A stretch of 64,000 bases of DNA from Conexibacter sp. (GCA_025964325.1 JAOPZA010000112.1:1-64000), one strand, 5' to 3'. Numbered from the stretch's first letter, positions 24,986 to 34,801 are shown. A program made the numbers and translations. Notes: generated from the sequence alone by a model not told the origin.

Positions 24986-26053
24986 TCACATAGCCGCCGA
25001 GCTCGTTCCCGACCGGCGCCGGTGCAGGTAGGCCGCCAATCCGACGCCGAGGATCAATGCGATGCCGTTGACGTAGTTGGACACGTACGGCTGGGCCCCG
25101 GCGAGGTTCAACCCGTTGTTGAGGACGGCGAGGAAGAAGATCGCCACGAGCGCACCGCCGACGTTGTAGCGACCGGGCTTGACCGAGGCGGCCGACAGGA
25201 ACGCGGCCGCCAGCGCCGGCAGCGTGAAGCCGGCACCGACGTTCGGATCGGCGCCGCCGGCGCGCGCGACGTAGAGCACGCCGGCGGCGCCGGATAGCGC
25301 ACCGGCGGCGATGAACGTGACGCCGAGCACCAAGCGCGTGCGCATGCCGACGAGCGCGGCGGCGGCGCGGTTGGAGCCGAGCGCGTAGATCTGGCGGCCG
25401 AGTGGCGTGTGTGCGAGCAGGTAGTAGACGAGCAGCGCGACCGCCACCATCGCGTAGGCGACGCGCGGGATGCCGAACGTGTTGCCGGTGCCGAAGTCGG
25501 TGAACGCCTTCGGGATGTCGGCGACGACGGCCTGACCGCCGGTCTTCTGCGTCACGACGCCGTCGAGGATCGTCGCCATCCCGAGCGTCGCGATGACGCC
25601 GTTGACGCCCGCGCGGGTGACGAGGAGGCAGTTGACGACGCCGGCCGCCGTCCCGATCCCGACGCCGTACAGGATCGCGATCGGGACCGGCAACCCCCCT
25701 GACAGCGCGCTCGCCACGAGCACCGCCGCCAGCCCGGCGATCGCGCCGACCGAGAGATCGAACTCGTTGCAGACGAGCGGGATCAGCGCACCGAGCGCGA
25801 TGATCGCGGTGACGGCCTGGTTGGAGAAGAGGATCTGCAGGTTGGCGCTGCTGAGGAACGTGTCGCCGGTCTTGGACCAGACGCTGAAGAAGATCGCCGT
25901 CAGCACGAGCAGCACGAGCAGCGCGTTGGCCTCCATCAGCCGCAGCACGCGACCCGACGACGACGAGGACGACCTGCGGGGCGCGCGCGCGACCCCGGCG
26001 ATCGGTTCGGGGGCGGGCTCGGCGGCCTGCACCGGGGGCTCGAGGGAACTCAT
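24986..26053 (-). CDS. ABC importer 2, ribose-type permease
   Basis: A 355-residue BPD_transp_2 permease, very similar to importer 1 permease through most of its length (CNEFDLSVGAIAGLAAV, GVNGVIATLGMATI, GAGFTLPALAAAFLSAASVKPGRYNVGG). An extended cytoplasmic N-terminus rich in Pro, Ala and Ser precedes the first membrane segment. The ATG overlaps the ATPase stop (ATGA). It is the last gene of the importer 2 set within the Rieske 2 operon. Confidence 0.9.
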   Translation of the reverse strand: MSSLEPPVQAAEPAPEPIAGVARAPRRSSSSSSGRVLRLMEANALLVLLVLTAIFFSVWSKTGDTFLSSANLQILFSNQAVTAIIALGALIPLVCNEFDLSVGAIAGLAAVLVASALSGGLPVPIAILYGVGIGTAAGVVNCLLVTRAGVNGVIATLGMATILDGVVTQKTGGQAVVADIPKAFTDFGTGNTFGIPRVAYAMVAVALLVYYLLAHTPLGRQIYALGSNRAAAALVGMRTRLVLGVTFIAAGALSGAAGVLYVARAGGADPNVGAGFTLPALAAAFLSAASVKPGRYNVGGALVAIFFLAVLNNGLNLAGAQPYVSNYVNGIALILGVGLAAYLHRRRSGTSSAAM

Positions 26054-27594
26054 GCGTGGCGCTCCTGTCCGTACACGGCGGCATTCAACATGTCTTCGCG
26101 CAGCTGGTCGCGAGGAAGGTCGGCGACGACGCGGCCGTCGCGGACGACGATCGCCCGGTCGCACGCGGCGACGAGCTCCTCGAAGTCCGACGAGACGAGC
26201 AGCGCGGTGGCGCCGTCGTCGACCGCTCTGCGGATCAATCCGTGGATCTCCGCGCGCGCGCCGACGTCGACGCCCTGCGTCGCCTCGTCGAGCAGCAGCA
26301 CGCGCGGTCTGCGTTGCAGCCAACGCGCGAGGATCACCTTCTGCTGGTTGCCGCCCGACAGCGACGACAGCGGCGCCTCCTCGGACTCAGCGCGCACGAG
26401 GAAGGACGACATCAGAGCGCGCGCGCCGGCCTTCTCCTCGCGCCCGTCCATGCGGCCGAAGCGCGTGTAGGTCGGCAGCGTGGAGAGCGACAGGTTCTCG
26501 GCGATCGACAGGTCCGCGAACGCGGCATCGGCCGTGCGGTCCTCCGGCACGTAGGCGATCCCGGCGGCCATCGCCGCACGGCAGTCGCCCACGTCCGCCG
26601 GCTCACCGTCGATCCGCACGCCGCTCGGCGGCTCCTCGCCCATCCCGAACAGTCCGCGGAGCAGGGAGGTGCGGCCCGATCCCAGCACGCCGGCGACGCC
26701 GACGACCTCGCCGGCGCGCAGCTCGAGGCAGGCGCCGTCGCCGCCGAGGCCGTCGGCCTCGAGCACGAGCGCGCCCTGCTCGGCCGCGACGACGCGCTCG
26801 CTGGCGTCGGCCGCCCGCACGATCGCGGCGCCCGCGTCGCCCAGGATCAGCTCGACGAGCCGCTCGCGCGTGATCTCGGCGCGCCCGAGCGTGGCGACGA
26901 CCGCGCCGTCGCGGAGGACCGTCGCCTCGTCGGCGACGCGGATCACCTCGTCGAGGCGGTGCGTGACGTAGACGATCGTCTGGCCCGCGCGGGCGTAGCG
27001 CCCGAGCGCGCCGAGCAGCAACGCGACCTCGTGACGCGGCAGGCGCGCCGTCGGCTCGTCCAGCACGAGCACGCCGTCGTGCGCGTCCTCCTGGTCCTGC
27101 AGAGCGCGCGCGATCGCGACCATCATCTGGTTCGCCGAGCCGATCGAGCGCAGCTCGGCGTCCGGATCGGCGTCGATCTCGAAGCGCTCGAGCACCTTGG
27201 CCGCACGCTCGTGCAGCTTGGACCAGCGGACGCGGCCGCCGACCCCGGTCTCGAAGCCGCGCCCGAGCGCGAGGTTCTCCGCGACCGTCAGCTCGGGGAA
27301 CGTCGAGTCCTGCTGATGGACGAACTGCAGCCCCGCGGCCCGCGCACGGACCGCCGTCTGCGCGCGGGCGTCGTGCACGACGCCTCCGAGCTCGATCTCG
27401 CCGGCGTCGGCGGGAACGACGCCGGCGAGGACCTTGATGAGCGTCGACTTGCCGGAGCCGTTCCCGCCGAGCAGCGCGTGGATCGTGCCGCGCGACACCT
27501 CCAGGGAGGCGCCCCGCAGAGCCTGCGTGTTGCCGTACGCCTTGGCGATCCCGTGCAGACGCAGGGCGGCCATCGCCTCGTCTGGCGCGGCCAT
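26050..27594 (-). CDS. ABC importer 2, RbsA-type tandem ATPase
   Basis: A 514-residue two-domain ABC ATPase. Domain 1 has Walker A GGNGSGKST and a degenerate signature (SIGSANQMMV). Domain 2 has GSGRTSL in place of the Walker A Lys motif, an intact LSGGNQQK signature and Walker B LLLDEATQGVD (Pro of the usual DEPT changed to Ala). It starts 3 nt after the binding-protein stop. It energises the permease encoded directly downstream. Confidence 0.9.
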   Translation of the reverse strand: MAAPDEAMAALRLHGIAKAYGNTQALRGASLEVSRGTIHALLGGNGSGKSTLIKVLAGVVPADAGEIELGGVVHDARAQTAVRARAAGLQFVHQQDSTFPELTVAENLALGRGFETGVGGRVRWSKLHERAAKVLERFEIDADPDAELRSIGSANQMMVAIARALQDQEDAHDGVLVLDEPTARLPRHEVALLLGALGRYARAGQTIVYVTHRLDEVIRVADEATVLRDGAVVATLGRAEITRERLVELILGDAGAAIVRAADASERVVAAEQGALVLEADGLGGDGACLELRAGEVVGVAGVLGSGRTSLLRGLFGMGEEPPSGVRIDGEPADVGDCRAAMAAGIAYVPEDRTADAAFADLSIAENLSLSTLPTYTRFGRMDGREEKAGARALMSSFLVRAESEEAPLSSLSGGNQQKVILARWLQRRPRVLLLDEATQGVDVGARAEIHGLIRRAVDDGATALLVSSDFEELVAACDRAIVVRDGRVVADLPRDQLREDMLNAAVYGQERHA

Positions 27595-27597
27595 CGC

Positions 27598-28773
27598 CTA
27601 GCCCTTCCAGGCCTTCGTGTACGCCGCCGCGAAATCGACCGGCGCCACCCATGCGCCGGAGGCGGGCATGTTGTGGTCGATGTCGAAGACCATCATGCCG
27701 ATGCCCGAGGGCTGCGGTCTCTGGCCCTCGAAGAGTCGGTTGAGCGCATCCATGCCGGCCCACCCCTCCCACGCCAGCGACGTGCTGTAGCCGGCGTTCT
27801 CCCCGGCATCCTTGCGCACGAGATCCATGTTCGGCGCAAGACCGCCGCCCGCCACGACGTTCAGCCGAGCTCTTCGGCCCGACGCCATCACCGCGGCCGC
27901 AGGACCCGACGTCATCGCTCCGTCGTAGGGGACCATCAGCACGTTGGCGTCCGGGTTCTTGAGGATCGCCTGCTGGGTCTTCTCCTGCAGTCTCGGGCCC
28001 AGCTCGGTGCCGTCGAACGTCACCGAGTCGACGATCTTGCAGCCGGCGCACGTCTTGATCGTGTCGGCGAAGCCGGCCTGGATCGCTCTCGTGGAGCCGA
28101 GGTCGTTCTCGAACAGGTTGATGACCTTGGCCTTGCCGTCGGTCTTGACGATGGCCCAGTCGGCCTCGGCCGCACCGGCGGCGTGGGCCCAGCTGAAGAA
28201 ATCGCCCTGCGAGTACTCGACGGTGCCGTCGAACAGCGCGGAGCTGCCGGCGCCGCAGTCTGCGGACTCTGCTCCGACGACCTGGACTCTCGCGGCTCTC
28301 GCCTCCTGCAGCGCGGCTCTCACCGACGCGCAGTCGATCGCGTACATGAAGATGCCGTCGGCCTTGGCGGCGATCGCCTGGCGCACCCCGTCGAGGTAGC
28401 GGGACGGCTGGAACTTGCCGTCGTAGACCGTCGTGTTCCAACCCAGCAGCCTGCCGGCGGCCTGGACGCCCTGGGCCACGAGCGCGCCCTCCGGCGCGGC
28501 GAGGCTGGTGTCGATCAGCCATACGTTCTTGCCCGCCTGCGGCTTGGGGCCGCTCGACGGTGGCGCTCTGAACGTGACGCCTCTGTAGAGCGCGTCGAGC
28601 CGCTGCTTGGCCTCCGCGACTCCCCCGCCGGTCGCCGACGCGGTCGTGCTGCTGCTGGCGACGGCCGTGGAGCTGCCGCTGCTGGTGCTGCTGCTGCTGC
28701 CGCACGCGGCAACGCCGATCGCCGTGGCGACCAGCGCGGCGACGACGACGCTGCGCTTCGGGATGTCACCCAT
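27598..28773 (-). CDS. ABC importer 2, substrate-binding lipoprotein
   Basis: A 391-residue periplasmic-binding-protein type 1 lipoprotein with signal peptide and lipobox GVAAC (Cys about 24), then a Ser/Thr linker. It shares with the other two binding proteins the blocks DGIFMYAIDC, VVGAESADC and CAGCK, four Cys absent from classical ribose-binding proteins. It sits 36 nt after DUF1116-2, so the importer is co-transcribed with the ligase pair; its substrate is then probably the pathway input. Confidence 0.85.
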   Translation of the reverse strand: MGDIPKRSVVVAALVATAIGVAACGSSSSTSSGSSTAVASSSTTASATGGGVAEAKQRLDALYRGVTFRAPPSSGPKPQAGKNVWLIDTSLAAPEGALVAQGVQAAGRLLGWNTTVYDGKFQPSRYLDGVRQAIAAKADGIFMYAIDCASVRAALQEARAARVQVVGAESADCGAGSSALFDGTVEYSQGDFFSWAHAAGAAEADWAIVKTDGKAKVINLFENDLGSTRAIQAGFADTIKTCAGCKIVDSVTFDGTELGPRLQEKTQQAILKNPDANVLMVPYDGAMTSGPAAAVMASGRRARLNVVAGGGLAPNMDLVRKDAGENAGYSTSLAWEGWAGMDALNRLFEGQRPQPSGIGMMVFDIDHNMPASGAWVAPVDFAAAYTKAWKG

Positions 28774-28809
28774 CTGCAGTACCTCTTCCTGGTCCTGGGT
28801 TGCGCCGCT

Positions 28810-30093
28810 CTACACCGAAGGAGTCGTCGCGAGCGTTCCGGCCCGGGCCTGCTCGAACGCGCGGTGCGCCCGCTCGAAGCACTCGAGCGGCGCGGTCAGC
28901 AGCCCCGCGCCGATCTGGCCGCCCCCACGCCCGGCGAGCCCGGCGTCGATGACGGGCAGCACCTTGGACTCCACGACCTTATGGACGTCGATCCCGACGG
29001 GCGTGCCGCGATAGCCGAAGTAGGGGATCGCGAAGTCCGAGTGCTCGGCGACGGTGATGCCGTACATCGCCTCGTTGATCGCTGCCATCGCCTGCGGCGA
29101 GCCGCCCTGGTACGCCTGCAGCGCGAACGCCGCCGCCTGCGCGAAGCCGCCGAGACCGACGGTCTCGGTGATCATGCTCTCGCCGCCGATCCACTCGATG
29201 TCGTCCTCGGTGTACGGGTGGAAGAGCTTGGCCCGCACGTTCGGCAGTGGGCCACGGAACCACGCGTCGCCGAGTCCGCTGATGCGGATCGCGAACTCCT
29301 TGCACGACAGCGTCATCGCGCTCACGACGCTCGACCCCTCGACGCCGTGCGCGGCGTCGGCGGTCGCCTTCGCGGCCGCCATGCCGACGCGCAGGAAGAA
29401 GTAGTCGTTGACCGACACGAACGCGACCGTCCGGCGCAGCGCGTCGGGAGCGACCGTGCCGGCGAGCGCGAGCTCGATCAGGTGCGGGGTCAGCTCCTTC
29501 ATCAGCAGCGTCGTGGCCGCGGTGTTGCGGCTGTGCAGCTCGTCGCCCATGCGGACGGCACGCGCCATCAGCGGCTTGAGGTCGATCGAGCCGGCGTGCC
29601 GAACGGCCTCGCCGAGCACCGGGCCGACGACGTGCTCGAGGAATCTCAGGCCGTCGCGAACCTCGTCGTCGTAGACGCCGTAGTTGAGACGGCGGTGCGA
29701 CTGGCCCTCGTAGAGGTTGCAGAAGCCGGTGTTGCCGAACTCGGTGTTCTCCACGACGAGCACCGGCATCGACGCGGTGTAGATGCCGGCGACCGAGCCG
29801 ACGCAGCCGTGCGCGTGGCAGGTGCCGAGCGTGATCTCGCCGGAGGCGAGCCTCGCGTCGGCGTCCTCCTCGGTCTCGGCAAGGCCCTCGTAGATCGCGC
29901 CGTAGATGACGGCCAGCCGCTGCCCGCCGGTGTAGTCCGACCACCGCATCGGCGGACCGGCAGTCAGGATCGTCCGGGCCGTCATGTCGGGGACGACCTC
30001 GCCGGCGGGGCGGACGTCGGTCAGGCGCGGCGTCGAGGCGCACAGGCGGCGAGCCGCCTCGGCGTTGGCTTCTTCACGCGTCATCGCGCTCAC
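28810..30093 (-). CDS. DUF1116 protein 2 (AllG/YlbE-like)
   Basis: A DUF1116 protein of about 427 residues with the same landmarks as copy 1: YTGGQRLAVIYGAIYEG, RLNYGVYDDEV, GDELHSRN, GLGGFAQAAAFALQAYQGG and GRGGGQIGAG. The GTG at 30093 overlaps the ligase 2 stop as GTGA and is the likely start; an ATG three codons downstream is the alternative. The tight coupling to the GS-like ligase suggests the two proteins work as a complex or on consecutive steps. Confidence 0.8.
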   Translation of the reverse strand: MSAMTREEANAEAARRLCASTPRLTDVRPAGEVVPDMTARTILTAGPPMRWSDYTGGQRLAVIYGAIYEGLAETEEDADARLASGEITLGTCHAHGCVGSVAGIYTASMPVLVVENTEFGNTGFCNLYEGQSHRRLNYGVYDDEVRDGLRFLEHVVGPVLGEAVRHAGSIDLKPLMARAVRMGDELHSRNTAATTLLMKELTPHLIELALAGTVAPDALRRTVAFVSVNDYFFLRVGMAAAKATADAAHGVEGSSVVSAMTLSCKEFAIRISGLGDAWFRGPLPNVRAKLFHPYTEDDIEWIGGESMITETVGLGGFAQAAAFALQAYQGGSPQAMAAINEAMYGITVAEHSDFAIPYFGYRGTPVGIDVHKVVESKVLPVIDAGLAGRGGGQIGAGLLTAPLECFERAHRAFEQARAGTLATTPSV

Positions 30094-31469
30094 CACAGCC
30101 GCAGGTACTGGTCGCGCTCCCACTCGGAGACGACGGTGTTGTACTGACGCCACTCCTCGCGCTTGTAGGAGACGAAGCTCCTGTGGAACTCCTCGCCCAG
30201 CACGTCGCGGGCCAGCTCGTCGCGCTCGAGCGCGTCGCAGGCATCGCCGAGCGTCCGCGGGAGGCGGTGCACGCCGGCCGCTGCCAGCTCGGCGTCGTCG
30301 ACGCTGTACGTGTCGGTGTTGACCGGCTCGCCAGGGTCGAGTCTCCGGCGGATCCCCTCCAACCCCGCGCCGAGCATCAGCGCGGTGACGAGGTAGAAGT
30401 TCGAGCCCATGTCGGCGGTGCGCAGCTCGACGCACTGACGGCCCGTGGGCAGACGGCACATCAGCGTGCGGTTGTTGTCGCCGTAGGCGGCATAGACCGG
30501 CGCCCACGAGATCTCGTTCATGTGGCCGATCGGCAGGAGGCGCTTGTACGAGTTGACGGTCGAGCAGGCCAGCGCCGTGATCGCGCCCGCGTGCTCGAGC
30601 AGCCCGGCCGTGAACGCCATCGCCGCGGGCGTGTAGCCGTTGCGCCCCTTCTCGGCGGCCGCCGAGAAGGCGTTGGCGCCGCTCTCGAGGTCGGCGAGGC
30701 TCATGTTCAGGTGCGCGCCGGAGCCGAACGAGCTCGAGCTCCACTTCGGCATGAACGACGCGAACGCCCCGAGCGTGCGCGCGACGTGCTTGACCATGAG
30801 GCGGAAGAGGATCATCCGGTCCGCCATCTCGAGCGCCTCGCAGTAGTCGAAGTCGAACTCGTACTGGCTGTCGCCGCCCTCGTGGTCGAACGAGTAGACC
30901 TTCCAGCCGAGCTCGTTCATGTACTCGACCATCGGCTCGAGGAACGCGTCGGCCGTCACCGTCGCGTCGATGTCGTAGCCGCGCGTCGGCCCGTTGATGC
31001 CGTCGTCGGTGGCCCACGGCTCGATCTGGCCGTCCTCGCCCTCTCTCAGGACGTAGACCTCGGGCTCGATGCCGAGGTTGACGCGATAGCCGAGCTCGGC
31101 GGCGGCTGCGATCTGCGTCTGCAGGACGTGACGGGAGTCATGGCTGTACGGCGCCCCCTCGAAGCGGAGGTTCGCCGGCGCGACCGCGTAGCGGCGGTCC
31201 CACGGCAGGACCGTCAGCCGCGACAGGTCGGGGATGCCGAGGCACTCGTCCTCGTGCGGGCCCAGGGCGCCCATGCCCTCGAGGGCGCCGACGGTGTAGC
31301 GCTCGGAGCCGGTCGCCATCTCCTCGAGGTGCGACAGCGGCACGACCTTCGACTTCGCGACGCCGTGGATGTCCACGAACGCGCCGAAGAGGTATTTCAC
31401 CCCCTCGCCTTCGAGTCTCTCGCGGAGGGCGTCGAGCGCGCCTTCGATGTCGTTGAGCGTCTCTTCCAT
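30090..31469 (-). CDS. Glutamine-synthetase-like gamma-glutamyl ligase 2
   Basis: A GS-fold ligase of about 459 residues, GlnT/GMAS-like. Seen: FVDIHGVAKSKV, LGIEPEVYVL, DHEGGDSQYEFDF, GSGAHLNMSL, CSTVNSYKRL, NNRTLMCRLP and CVELRTAD. It is the most divergent of the three copies in the nucleotide/amine end (NNRT in place of NNRSA, VELR in place of IENR). I prefer the ATG at 31469 to the GTG at 31505; neither has a strong RBS (GGAA 10 nt upstream of the former). It follows Rieske 2. Confidence 0.8.
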   Translation of the reverse strand: MEETLNDIEGALDALRERLEGEGVKYLFGAFVDIHGVAKSKVVPLSHLEEMATGSERYTVGALEGMGALGPHEDECLGIPDLSRLTVLPWDRRYAVAPANLRFEGAPYSHDSRHVLQTQIAAAAELGYRVNLGIEPEVYVLREGEDGQIEPWATDDGINGPTRGYDIDATVTADAFLEPMVEYMNELGWKVYSFDHEGGDSQYEFDFDYCEALEMADRMILFRLMVKHVARTLGAFASFMPKWSSSSFGSGAHLNMSLADLESGANAFSAAAEKGRNGYTPAAMAFTAGLLEHAGAITALACSTVNSYKRLLPIGHMNEISWAPVYAAYGDNNRTLMCRLPTGRQCVELRTADMGSNFYLVTALMLGAGLEGIRRRLDPGEPVNTDTYSVDDAELAAAGVHRLPRTLGDACDALERDELARDVLGEEFHRSFVSYKREEWRQYNTVVSEWERDQYLRLW

Positions 31470-31577
31470 CTGTGTCAATTCCGTTTCGGATCGGTCGTTC
31501 AGCACGCGGGATCGGGGGCTCGCCGCTCCGGCGTCCCGCCGTCCTGCGTGCAGGTGCGCAGCGTGAGCGGCCCGGGC

Positions 31578-32867
31578 CTAGGCGCCGGCGGTGGCGCTCT
31601 CGATCACCGGGCCGGAGACGGTGTGCTCTCCGACCAGGCGCTTGGCGAGGTAGCGCTGAAAGGTCATCAGCGCGATCTCGAGGTGGGAGAGCGCGCCGCC
31701 CTCGTGCGACAGGCCGGAGGAGAACATCCGCTGGACGCCCCGCATCGCGCCGCTGTCCTCGGCTTGGACCGCGGAGAGCCATCTCTTGCCCTCCTCGATC
31801 GCCACCTTCGCCTCTGGCGTGTCGGCGTAGTCCTTGTGGAACAGGAACTCGATGTCGAGGTTGTGCGAGGTGTGACCGGTCGGCTGGAAGCTCAGCGTTA
31901 TGAGCATGTCCGGGCCGGTCACGTAGATGAAGCCCGGGTAGAGCCCGAGCACGCCCGTGTTCGACTGCTCGAACGGCGTCAGGCCCGGCGCGGGCGGCAT
32001 CAGCATCGGGCTGATCAGGTGGCCGTCCTCCTGACCCGTCGCGAACTCCTTCGAGATGAACATGCGGGCCATGAAGAACTCGTTCCGCGGGCTCGGCTCG
32101 AACTGGATCATGTGGGCGGGCCACATCGGCTCCAGCGTCTTGCCGTGCGTGCCGATGTGGTGGTACGCCTCGCGTCCGTTGTCGACGACGAGCTTCCAGT
32201 TGGCCTCGGTCTCACCCCACGCGATGCGGTCCATGAGGCGCCAGTCGGTGGCGTCGTAGTTGCCGAGCGCGGCCTCGACCTCGGGGCCGAACGTGTCCGT
32301 GAGGGCCGCGGCGTCGGGATCGAGGTTCACGAAGACGAAGCCCTGCCAGGTCTCGACGCGGAACTGCGGCAGCGCGTAGCCGTCCTTCTCCTCCTCGAAC
32401 AGCCTCGAGCGATTCATGTACGGCGCGCTGGTGAGTCTGCCGTCGAGCTCGTAGGTCCAGAGGTGATACGGGCAGGTCAGCTTCTCGGCGTGGCCGCAGC
32501 GTCTCCCCTGCTCACCGTCGAGCAGGTCCATGAAGCGATGACGGCAGACGCGTGAGAGCGCGCGGATCTCGTCGTCCTGGCCCTTGATGACCACGATCGG
32601 CTCGCCGGCGATCTCTCTGGCGATCCAGTCACCGGGGTTCTGGAGCTCCTCGACCCGCCCGACGTGGATCCACGACTTGCGCCAGATCCTCTCCAGCTCG
32701 AGCTGGTAGATCTCCGGGTTGGTGTAGAACTCGGGCGGGAGCGCGCGGGCCTCTTCGAGCGGCTTGTTCGCGGTCTCGACGAGCAGGTCGAGAAGCTCGG
32801 AGACGGTGTTCAGCCTGCTGTACTGGCCATTGCGCGCTGCGTCGGTCTGCGCATCATCGGTGAGCAC
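31578..32867 (-). CDS. Rieske non-haem iron oxygenase 2, GbcA-like alpha-type
   Basis: A 429-residue Rieske oxygenase. The cluster ligands are Cys108, His110, Cys132 and His135 (VCRHRFMD...CPYHLW). The iron site is DNGREAYHHIGTH with bridging Glu232, His235 and His240; a (D/E)NGRE-x-YH motif is typical of the GbcA/quaternary-amine group of alpha-only Rieske enzymes. The GTG at 32867 has GGAGGG about 7 nt upstream. It heads the operon with ligase 2, DUF1116-2 and ABC importer 2. Confidence 0.9.
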   Translation of the reverse strand: MLTDDAQTDAARNGQYSRLNTVSELLDLLVETANKPLEEARALPPEFYTNPEIYQLELERIWRKSWIHVGRVEELQNPGDWIAREIAGEPIVVIKGQDDEIRALSRVCRHRFMDLLDGEQGRRCGHAEKLTCPYHLWTYELDGRLTSAPYMNRSRLFEEEKDGYALPQFRVETWQGFVFVNLDPDAAALTDTFGPEVEAALGNYDATDWRLMDRIAWGETEANWKLVVDNGREAYHHIGTHGKTLEPMWPAHMIQFEPSPRNEFFMARMFISKEFATGQEDGHLISPMLMPPAPGLTPFEQSNTGVLGLYPGFIYVTGPDMLITLSFQPTGHTSHNLDIEFLFHKDYADTPEAKVAIEEGKRWLSAVQAEDSGAMRGVQRMFSSGLSHEGGALSHLEIALMTFQRYLAKRLVGEHTVSGPVIESATAGA

Positions 32868-32931
32868 GTCGCTTCCCTCCTCGAGGTGGCTCGGTCGAAC
32901 CGATCCTCCTCCCAGGCGACCGGCAGCCGCC

Positions 32932-32949
32932 ATTGGCGCATCGGCCAAT
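32932..32949. promoter_or_regulatory. 18-bp dyad ATTGGCG-CATC-GGCCAAT (site 2)
   Basis: A 7-4-7 inverted repeat with one mismatch, 65 nt upstream of the Rieske 2 start. Member of the seven-site family. Confidence 0.65.
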
Positions 32950-33007
32950 CTTTCCCGTCGGCACGGGTGCATGGATCGACCAGCCGGAGTGGGCCCGCGC
33001 GAGCGAT

Positions 33008-33025
33008 ATCGGTCAAGAGGCCAAT
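33008..33025. promoter_or_regulatory. 18-bp dyad ATCGGTC-AAGA-GGCCAAT (site 3)
   Basis: A 7-4-7 inverted repeat with two mismatches, 62 nt upstream of the alcohol dehydrogenase start. It runs into TTGCGC, which could be a -35 box on the plus strand. With site 2 it gives each divergent gene its own dyad. Confidence 0.6.
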
Positions 33026-33086
33026 TGCGCTGGCACCCGCGCACACGCGAGGCTCGTCCACGACACCGTCTGTCTATGGAGGGAAC

Positions 33087-34112
33087 ATGAAGGCCGTCCG
33101 CGTGCACGAGTACAAGAAGCCGCCGTCGCTCGACGACGTGCCCCAGCCCGATCTGCAGGACCATCACGACGTGATCGTCCGCATCGGCGGGGCAGGCGTC
33201 TGCCGGACGGACCTCCACGTCGTGGACGGCTGGTTCGAGAACCTGATGCCGGTCGCGGCGCCGTTCATCCTCGGGCACGAGAACGCCGGCTGGGTCGAGG
33301 CCGTCGGCGATGCCGTCACGAGCGTCAGGGTCGGCGACCAGGTGATCGTCCACCCCCTCTCGACGTGCGGCGTCTGCTCGGGCTGCCGCCACGGCGAGGA
33401 CATGTACTGCTCGACGAGCGCCTTCCCGGGCGTCAACACCGACGGCGGCTACGCCGAGTACCTGCGCACCTCGCAGCGTTCGCTCGTCCACCTGCCGGAG
33501 CAGCTCGCCCCTGCGGCGGTCGCTCCCTACGCCGATGCCGGCATCACCGCGTACCGCGCCGTGCGGAAGGCCGCCGCGATCCTCAGACCGGGCATGACGG
33601 CGGCCGTCATCGGCGTCGGCGGCCTCGGCCACATCGGCATCCAGCTGCTGGGCGAGACGACGCCGGCGCAGATCGTCGCGATCGACAAGGCCGAGCGCGG
33701 CCGCGACCTGGCCAGGAGAGTCGGCGCCGAGGTCGTCGTCTCGCCGGAGGACGCCCCCGCGACGATCGCCGAGCTGACCGGCGAGCTCGGGGTCGACGTC
33801 GTGATCGACTTCGTCGGCGAGCACGACACGCCGAGCCTCGCGCTCGAGATCCTGCGCCAGGGCGGGACGTACTTCATCGTCGGGTACGGCGCGACGCTGA
33901 ACTACGACACGACGCTGCTCGTGCTCCGGGAGATCACCGTCGTCGGCAACCTCGTCGGCAACTTCGACGACCTCGTCGGCCTGATGAGACTGGTCGAGCG
34001 CGACCGCGTGCGGCTCGAGACCAGAACGTACACGCTCGACCAGGCCGTCCAGGCGCTCGACGATCTCGACAACGGGCGGATCACCGGCCGCGGGGTGCTC
34101 GTCCCCGCCTGA
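33087..34112 (+). CDS. Zinc-dependent alcohol dehydrogenase (MDR family)
   Basis: A 341-residue medium-chain NAD(P)-dependent alcohol dehydrogenase. Catalytic zinc ligands are in GVCRTDLHVVDG and GHENAG; the structural zinc site is the four-Cys segment CGVCSGCRHGEDMYC; the Rossmann motif is GVGGLGHIGIQL. GGAGGGAAC lies directly before the ATG. It is divergent from Rieske 2 and shares the dyad family, so it probably oxidises an alcohol or reduces an aldehyde of the same pathway, possibly the aldehyde released by N-dealkylation. Confidence 0.9.
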   Translation: MKAVRVHEYKKPPSLDDVPQPDLQDHHDVIVRIGGAGVCRTDLHVVDGWFENLMPVAAPFILGHENAGWVEAVGDAVTSVRVGDQVIVHPLSTCGVCSGCRHGEDMYCSTSAFPGVNTDGGYAEYLRTSQRSLVHLPEQLAPAAVAPYADAGITAYRAVRKAAAILRPGMTAAVIGVGGLGHIGIQLLGETTPAQIVAIDKAERGRDLARRVGAEVVVSPEDAPATIAELTGELGVDVVIDFVGEHDTPSLALEILRQGGTYFIVGYGATLNYDTTLLVLREITVVGNLVGNFDDLVGLMRLVERDRVRLETRTYTLDQAVQALDDLDNGRITGRGVLVPA

Positions 34113-34162
34113 GCCGTGCTTTCGGGCCTCCCGACCCGGGCGTGTCCGGGCCGGGGCGGCCC

Positions 34163-34168
34163 TATATT
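34163..34168 (+). promoter_or_regulatory. -10 box TATATT of the TetR gene
   Basis: TATATT ends 6 nt before the GTG at 34175, so the transcript is probably leaderless. No clear -35 is seen. Confidence 0.45.
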
Positions 34169-34174
34169 GATGCT

Positions 34175-34801
34175 GTGGCGAGCCCCCCGACGCGACCCGC
34201 GCTGCGCGCGCGCTACGACCGCAGACGCGACGACGTCGTCGCGTCTGCGGCGGCGGTGTTCGCCGAGCAGGGCTATCACGCGACGTCGATCGCGGACCTG
34301 ACCGACGCGACCGGGCTGGCGGCCGGTGGCATCTACCACTACATCGGCAGCAAGGAGCAGCTGCTGATCGCCGTCTGCGACGCGTTGATGGACCCACTGC
34401 TCGCCGGCGCCACCGCGCTCGAGGCCGAGCAGCTGCCGCCCGAGGAGGAGCTGCGTGCGCTCGTGGGCCTGTGGGTCGGACACGTGGCGACCCACCGCGA
34501 CCACATGGTGGTCTTCCAGCAGGAGCGCCACGTGATCGAGCACGAGCGGCAGTGGCGCGCCGTGCGAGCGAGCCGCAAGCAGTTCGAGCGGATGCTGGAC
34601 GAGGCGCTGGCGCGATGCGAGCGCGAGGGCGGCGTCCACTTCGCCGACCGCGACCTGACGATGCGCGGGCTCCTCGGCATGGTCAACCACCTGCCGCAGT
34701 GGTATCGCCCCCGCGGGCGCCTCTCACCGCGGCAGATCGCCGACGGCTTCTGCGACATCGTGCTCGCGCCGGCGCGCGATCACATGCGGAAGACGCCGTA
34801 G
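34175..34801 (+). CDS. TetR-family repressor
   Basis: A 208-residue TetR regulator. The HTH is at about 15-60 ([40 protein letters not shown]), followed by a helical ligand domain of the TetR_C type ([29 protein letters not shown]). The start is the GTG at 34175, just downstream of TATATT. It converges on the liu/mcc operon and overlaps mccB by about 22 nt. It may control that operon, whose promoter has two TetR-like dyads, or the adjacent alcohol dehydrogenase. Confidence 0.85.
   Translation: MASPPTRPALRARYDRRRDDVVASAAAVFAEQGYHATSIADLTDATGLAAGGIYHYIGSKEQLLIAVCDALMDPLLAGATALEAEQLPPEEELRALVGLWVGHVATHRDHMVVFQQERHVIEHERQWRAVRASRKQFERMLDEALARCEREGGVHFADRDLTMRGLLGMVNHLPQWYRPRGRLSPRQIADGFCDIVLAPARDHMRKTP

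Noticed and set aside
26056-30147. 1363-codon plus-strand open frame opposite ABC importer 2 and DUF1116-2
   Set aside because: Spans several well-supported minus-strand genes with start/stop overlaps; translation is repetitive charged residues without motifs.
32868-34397. Extension of the Rieske 2 frame upstream to 34397
   Set aside because: It is the antisense of the alcohol dehydrogenase and promoter DNA; a GTG with a good RBS at 32867 gives the family length.
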